Source: Bosea sp. 124
GTDB lineage: Bacteria; Pseudomonadota; Alphaproteobacteria; Rhizobiales; Beijerinckiaceae
Length of the DNA stretch: 64,000 nucleotides
Assembly (NCBI RefSeq): GCF_003046175.1
Contig: NZ_PZZM01000001.1
Location: 4,171,001-4,235,000, forward strand
Direction of reading: 5' to 3'
The notes below the pieces were generated by a model. The model was not told the DNA's origin and searched no databases. It was given only the letters and a program-made list of their open reading frames with translations. Positions 61,191-64,000 of this stretch are shown in pieces. A program made the position numbers and the translations under genes. How positions within the stretch are numbered: position 1 is the stretch's first letter; every line of letters begins with the position of its first letter.

Positions 61191-61209
61191 TCGAATCGCC
61201 TCCAGCGGT

Positions 61210-62088
61210 TCATTCAGCCAGTTTGTCAGCGCGCGCCTTGACGCGTTGCGCTCTGATCAGATGGGGACGATCGAGCATTTCGCCATCCAGCCCGATCACG
61301 CCGACGCCGGGATTCGCGGCGAACAGTGCAATGATCGCTTCCGCCCGGGCGAGAGCCTCAGGTGAGGGCGCGAAGATCTCGTTGATGGGCGCGACTTGGT
61401 CCGGGTGGATCGCCATCTTGCCGGTGAAGCCGTCCCGCCGCGAGGCGAGGCACTCCCTGCGGAAGCCCTCAGCGTCGCGAAAGGCGGTGAAGACGGTGTC
61501 GATCGCATCGACCTGCGCGGAGGCGGCTGCAAACAGCGTCAGCGAGCGGGCGAGGCGGTAGGGATCGGTATAGGAGCCGCTCTCCAGCCGGTTGGTCTCG
61601 GCGCCGAGGTCGGCGGAGAGGTCCTCCGCGCCCCAGGTCAGGGCTGCGAGCCGGTGCGTCGCTCCCGCATAGCTGCCGAGGCCGAAGATGCCCTTGCCGG
61701 TCTCGGTCGCGATCGGGATGATCCGGGTTGCGCCGTCCGGCAGGTCGCTTTCGGCCTCGCGCACGGCGATCTTGGCGGCGAGGTGGCTGACATCGATGCC
61801 GCCTTCCGATTTCGGCAGCATGATCGCATCGGGTGCGCCGGGCATGACCGCGTCGAGATCGGCCTCCGTCAGTCCGGTCGAGAGCGCGTTGACGCGGATG
61901 ATCAGGCGCGGCCGGCGAGGCAGGGTTCGGGCCGCCTCCAGGAAGGCGCGCGTGATCTCGCGGGCCTGCGGCTTGCCGTCGAGTGCGACGGAATCCTCAA
62001 GGTCGAGGATCAGCGCGTCCGCGCCGCTATCCAGGCCCTTCTGCTGCTTGCGGGGGCTGTCGCCGGGGACGAAGAGGAGCGAGCGCAT
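61210..62088 (-). CDS. CitE/HpcH-like CoA ester lyase
   Basis: A 292-residue TIM-barrel lyase of the CitE/HpcH family, which cleaves or forms malyl-CoA, citramalyl-CoA or related thioesters with a divalent metal. Blocks are RSLLFVPGDSPRKQQKGL, DALILDLEDSVALDGK (Glu/Asp metal ligand), IIRVNAL, IMLPKSEGGID and TWGAEDLSADLG. ATG 62088 was chosen; a weak ribosome site is upstream. The stop of the MaoC gene is 5 bases before it, so the two are an operon. Confidence 0.87.
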   Translation of the reverse strand: MRSLLFVPGDSPRKQQKGLDSGADALILDLEDSVALDGKPQAREITRAFLEAARTLPRRPRLIIRVNALSTGLTEADLDAVMPGAPDAIMLPKSEGGIDVSHLAAKIAVREAESDLPDGATRIIPIATETGKGIFGLGSYAGATHRLAALTWGAEDLSADLGAETNRLESGSYTDPYRLARSLTLFAAASAQVDAIDTVFTAFRDAEGFRRECLASRRDGFTGKMAIHPDQVAPINEIFAPSPEALARAEAIIALFAANPGVGVIGLDGEMLDRPHLIRAQRVKARADKLAE

Positions 62089-62093
62089 GCCGG

Positions 62094-62591
62094 TCAGACC
62101 GCGACGGTGGCAGGCGCGGGGTGCCGGCGCATGAAGGCCTGGCGCCGGCACTGCGCGACCAGCGTGCCGTCCTGCTTGTAGGCCCGGTGATGGAACTCGA
62201 CGATGCCGGCATCGGGCCGCGAGCGCGATTCGCGCTTGGCGACGATCTCGGTGGTGACGTTGATCGTATCGCCCTCGAAGAGCGGGGCCGGGAAGGTGAC
62301 ATCGGTCATGCCGAGATTGCCGATCGTCGTGCCCAGCGTGGTGTCGTTGACGGAGATGCCGATCATCAGCCCGAGCGTGAACAGCGAGTTCATCAGCGGC
62401 TGGCCCCATTCGGTCTCGGTCGCACAGAAATGCGCATCGATATGAAGGGGTTGCGGGTTGAGGGTCATGTTGGAGAACAACATATTGTCCATCTGCGTCA
62501 CGGTGCGGGTCAGGCCGTGTTCGATGATGGCGCCGATCTCGAAATCCTCGAAGTAGATTCCGCCGCGCTTGTGGCGCTTCAGCTCTGGCAT
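62094..62591 (-). CDS. MaoC family dehydratase
   Basis: A 165-residue hotdog-fold hydratase of the MaoC family. Blocks are YFEDFEIGAIIEHGLTRTV, NPQPLHIDAHFC with catalytic Asp and His, and GISVNDTTLGTTIGNLGM. With the adjoining CitE-like lyase it would hydrate an enoyl-CoA and then cleave the hydroxyacyl-CoA, for example mesaconyl-CoA in the ethylmalonyl-CoA pathway; that pathway assignment is inference from pairing. Confidence 0.87.
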   Translation of the reverse strand: MPELKRHKRGGIYFEDFEIGAIIEHGLTRTVTQMDNMLFSNMTLNPQPLHIDAHFCATETEWGQPLMNSLFTLGLMIGISVNDTTLGTTIGNLGMTDVTFPAPLFEGDTINVTTEIVAKRESRSRPDAGIVEFHHRAYKQDGTLVAQCRRQAFMRRHPAPATVAV

Positions 62592-62741
62592 GGCTGTCCT
62601 CCGTGACGCTGTCGCGGTGCTCCGCCGCTCCGGCGATTCATCCCGATTAACCGTTCGCTTACCATAACCGGGCCACTCTCCACACAGCGCCGCAACGTCA
62701 TGCGGCCGGCCCCTGCGGCAGGTTCGTGCCCGAGAGTGTCG

Positions 62742-63854
62742 ATGTTCCTGTTCACCACCCCGCAGACGCGCGAAACCCAGCCCGCCAACCCGGTCGTCAG
62801 CGCCATCCGCGACGGCGCGGCGAAGACCGGCGCCGGCTTCGACTATCTTCTCAAGACGGCCCAGAGGGAATCGTCGCTGGAGCCAGACGCCAAGGCGAAA
62901 ACATCAAGCGCGACCGGCCTGTTCCAGTTCATCGAGCAGACCTGGCTGTCCATGGTGAAGCAGGAGGGGCCGAAGCAGGGGCTCTCCAGCTACGCCGACG
63001 CGATCAGCGAGACGGGCGGTGGGCGCCTGACCGTGGCGGACCCGGCCGCTCGCGAAAAGATCCTGGAGCTGCGCAAGGACCCGCAGGTCGCCGCCGTGAT
63101 GGCGGGTGCGCTGACCCAGAAGAACCGCGAGCAGCTTACGGGCGCGCTTGGGCGCCAGCCCCATGCCGGCGAGCTCTATATGGCGCATGTGCTCGGCGCG
63201 CGCGGCGCCTCCGACCTGATCCACGCCGCGGCGAGCGATCCGAGCCGCAGCGCGGCCAAGGATTTTCCCGATGCGGCCGCAGCCAATCGCGGCATCTTCT
63301 TCGACAAGACCGGCCGGGCGCGCAGCGCGCAGGAGGTCTATGGCGTTCTCGCCGCCAGTCACGCCAACACGCAGCTCGCGGCGACGACCGCCTCCGGTCA
63401 GGCCGTGACGGCTCAGGGAACGAGCGCGGGGCAAGGGAGCGACAAGCCGGCCGAGATCGCGGCGGCCCTGTCGCCCGGACGGGCCAAGGGGCTGATCGGC
63501 CTGTTTTCAACCGAAGGCTCGCGTGCGCCGGTCTCGCAGGCCGTCGCCAATCTCTGGACGACGCCGCGCGCCGGTGGGACGCGCACGGCCGCGCTCGATG
63601 CCGCCGAGCGCTATTTCCCGCGCCAGACGAAATCCGACGCCACCGCCACGGCGCCGACGGCATCGGATGCCGCCGCGGCCAACGCGTCGGCGTCGAGCGC
63701 ATCGGCAGCGAAGGCGGTCGGCGCACCGCTGCCGCCCGCGCGCCCGGTCGAGCTGACCCAGCCCATGGCCGCTGCTCAGGAGCGTCCTGCGGGGCGGGCG
63801 CGGCGGGCGCCGCTCGATCTCTCCTCCTTCATGATCCAGCGGAGCGGCACATGA
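62742..63854 (+). CDS. lytic transglycosylase-like SLT-domain protein
   Basis: A 370-residue protein with an N-terminal SLT lysozyme-like domain: FDYLLKTAQRESSLEPDAKA (catalytic Glu in RES), SATGLFQFIEQTWL and GELYMAHVLGARGASDLIHA. The second half is Ala/Thr/Ser-rich and low in complexity, with a Pro/Arg-rich tail. No standard signal peptide is visible, so export, if any, may use another route (the flagellar type is possible). ATG 62742 was chosen; ATG 62700 and GTG 62736 are alternatives. It overlaps the next gene by 4 bases (ATGA). Confidence 0.85.
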   Translation: MFLFTTPQTRETQPANPVVSAIRDGAAKTGAGFDYLLKTAQRESSLEPDAKAKTSSATGLFQFIEQTWLSMVKQEGPKQGLSSYADAISETGGGRLTVADPAAREKILELRKDPQVAAVMAGALTQKNREQLTGALGRQPHAGELYMAHVLGARGASDLIHAAASDPSRSAAKDFPDAAAANRGIFFDKTGRARSAQEVYGVLAASHANTQLAATTASGQAVTAQGTSAGQGSDKPAEIAAALSPGRAKGLIGLFSTEGSRAPVSQAVANLWTTPRAGGTRTAALDAAERYFPRQTKSDATATAPTASDAAAANASASSASAAKAVGAPLPPARPVELTQPMAAAQERPAGRARRAPLDLSSFMIQRSGT

Positions 63855-64000
63855 TCGTTCGCCGCTTCCTGCTCTGGGCCCGCACCGCCAATGCCGAGGC
63901 CCGCGCCAATGGCGCAGCCGCGCTGGCCGGTGCCTATCTGCGTTCCGGCATGGCCGATGACGACCGCGCCGAGGCCGAGACCGCGCTGATTTCGCTGATC
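63851..64000 (+). CDS. DUF2336-like protein, start only
   Basis: Only the first 50 codons are visible. The frame reads MIVRRFLLWARTANAEARA, then ANGAAALAGAYLRSGMADDD and RAEAETALISLI. This helical start resembles DUF2336 proteins of Hyphomicrobiales, function unknown. The start overlaps the SLT gene stop (ATGA at 63851-63854), so translation is coupled. The C-terminus lies beyond the window. Confidence 0.75.
   Translation, partial: MIVRRFLLWARTANAEARANGAAALAGAYLRSGMADDDRAEAETALISLI

Noticed and set aside
1..64000. Genomic island, prophage or insertion sequence
   Set aside because: No transposase, integrase, phage structural gene or matching terminal repeats were found; the single tRNA gene shows no adjacent duplicated 3-prime end.

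Overview
The window is about 67% GC, densely coded, and carries one tRNA gene with an encoded CCA. Gene content and protein style suggest an alphaproteobacterium of the order Hyphomicrobiales, most likely Bosea or a close relative; this is inferred from gene content, since no rRNA gene or species marker is present. It looks like ordinary chromosome: I see no insertion sequence, prophage, integrase or CRISPR array.

Layout. 1-6.2 kb: an alpha/beta hydrolase cut by the window edge, then a tight + strand cluster for molybdenum-hydroxylase maturation (XdhC/CoxI domain, LysE exporter, XdhC Rossmann domain, fused molybdopterin-binding/nucleotidyltransferase), then BcsS, Usg and ExoD. 6.2-12.8 kb: a minus-strand run of circularly permuted ATP-grasp, alpha-E, transglutaminase, Anbu proteasome-like peptidase and a GGDEF/EAL enzyme. 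12.9-27.5 kb: map-radC-DUF488, an FkbM methyltransferase, a CinA-like protein, a soluble double-PAS chemoreceptor, gpt, an EamA transporter, an M20 amidohydrolase, a divergent PEP-carboxylase homologue, an Aas-like acyl-adenylating enzyme, a DUF1190 protein and tRNA-Leu(TAA). 27.5-44.9 kb: a DUF938 protein, a CBS-domain hemolysin family protein, a chromate resistance pair (rhodanese-ChrB, ChrA), an FAD monooxygenase, a CHCC zinc protein, a DUF1624 membrane protein, cysE, a LysR regulator divergent from a serine-hydroxymethyltransferase-like enzyme, small conserved proteins, gamma carbonic anhydrase, a BTLCP peptidase, PilZ and PAS proteins. 45-64 kb: a candidate structured RNA with terminator, a rhomboid protease, CBS protein, patatin, hisI, folE, an IscU-like scaffold, a phosphatase, yidD, thrS, a DUF2157/GDYXXLXY pair, OpgC with an SGNH hydrolase, a nitroreductase and flavin reductase, an HMA protein, a CitE-like lyase with a MaoC hydratase, a lytic transglycosylase and the start of a DUF2336 protein.

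How genes work together. The XdhC and fused Mo genes probably insert and tailor cofactor for xanthine-dehydrogenase or CO-dehydrogenase type enzymes encoded elsewhere. The Anbu cluster is a recognised but functionally unresolved system; here a c-di-GMP enzyme lies directly downstream on the same strand. OpgC plus an SGNH hydrolase suggests acyl decoration of periplasmic glucans. The MaoC/CitE pair suggests hydration and cleavage of a CoA thioester.

The signals most worth follow-up are the Anbu cluster, the PEP-carboxylase homologue with replaced catalytic residues, a candidate structured RNA at about 45164-45301, anticodon-arm-like and T-arm-like hairpins upstream of thrS, a hairpin covering the ribosome binding site of the chromate operon, and three families of intergenic palindromes. 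All coordinates and motifs were read by eye; no database search or folding program was used.
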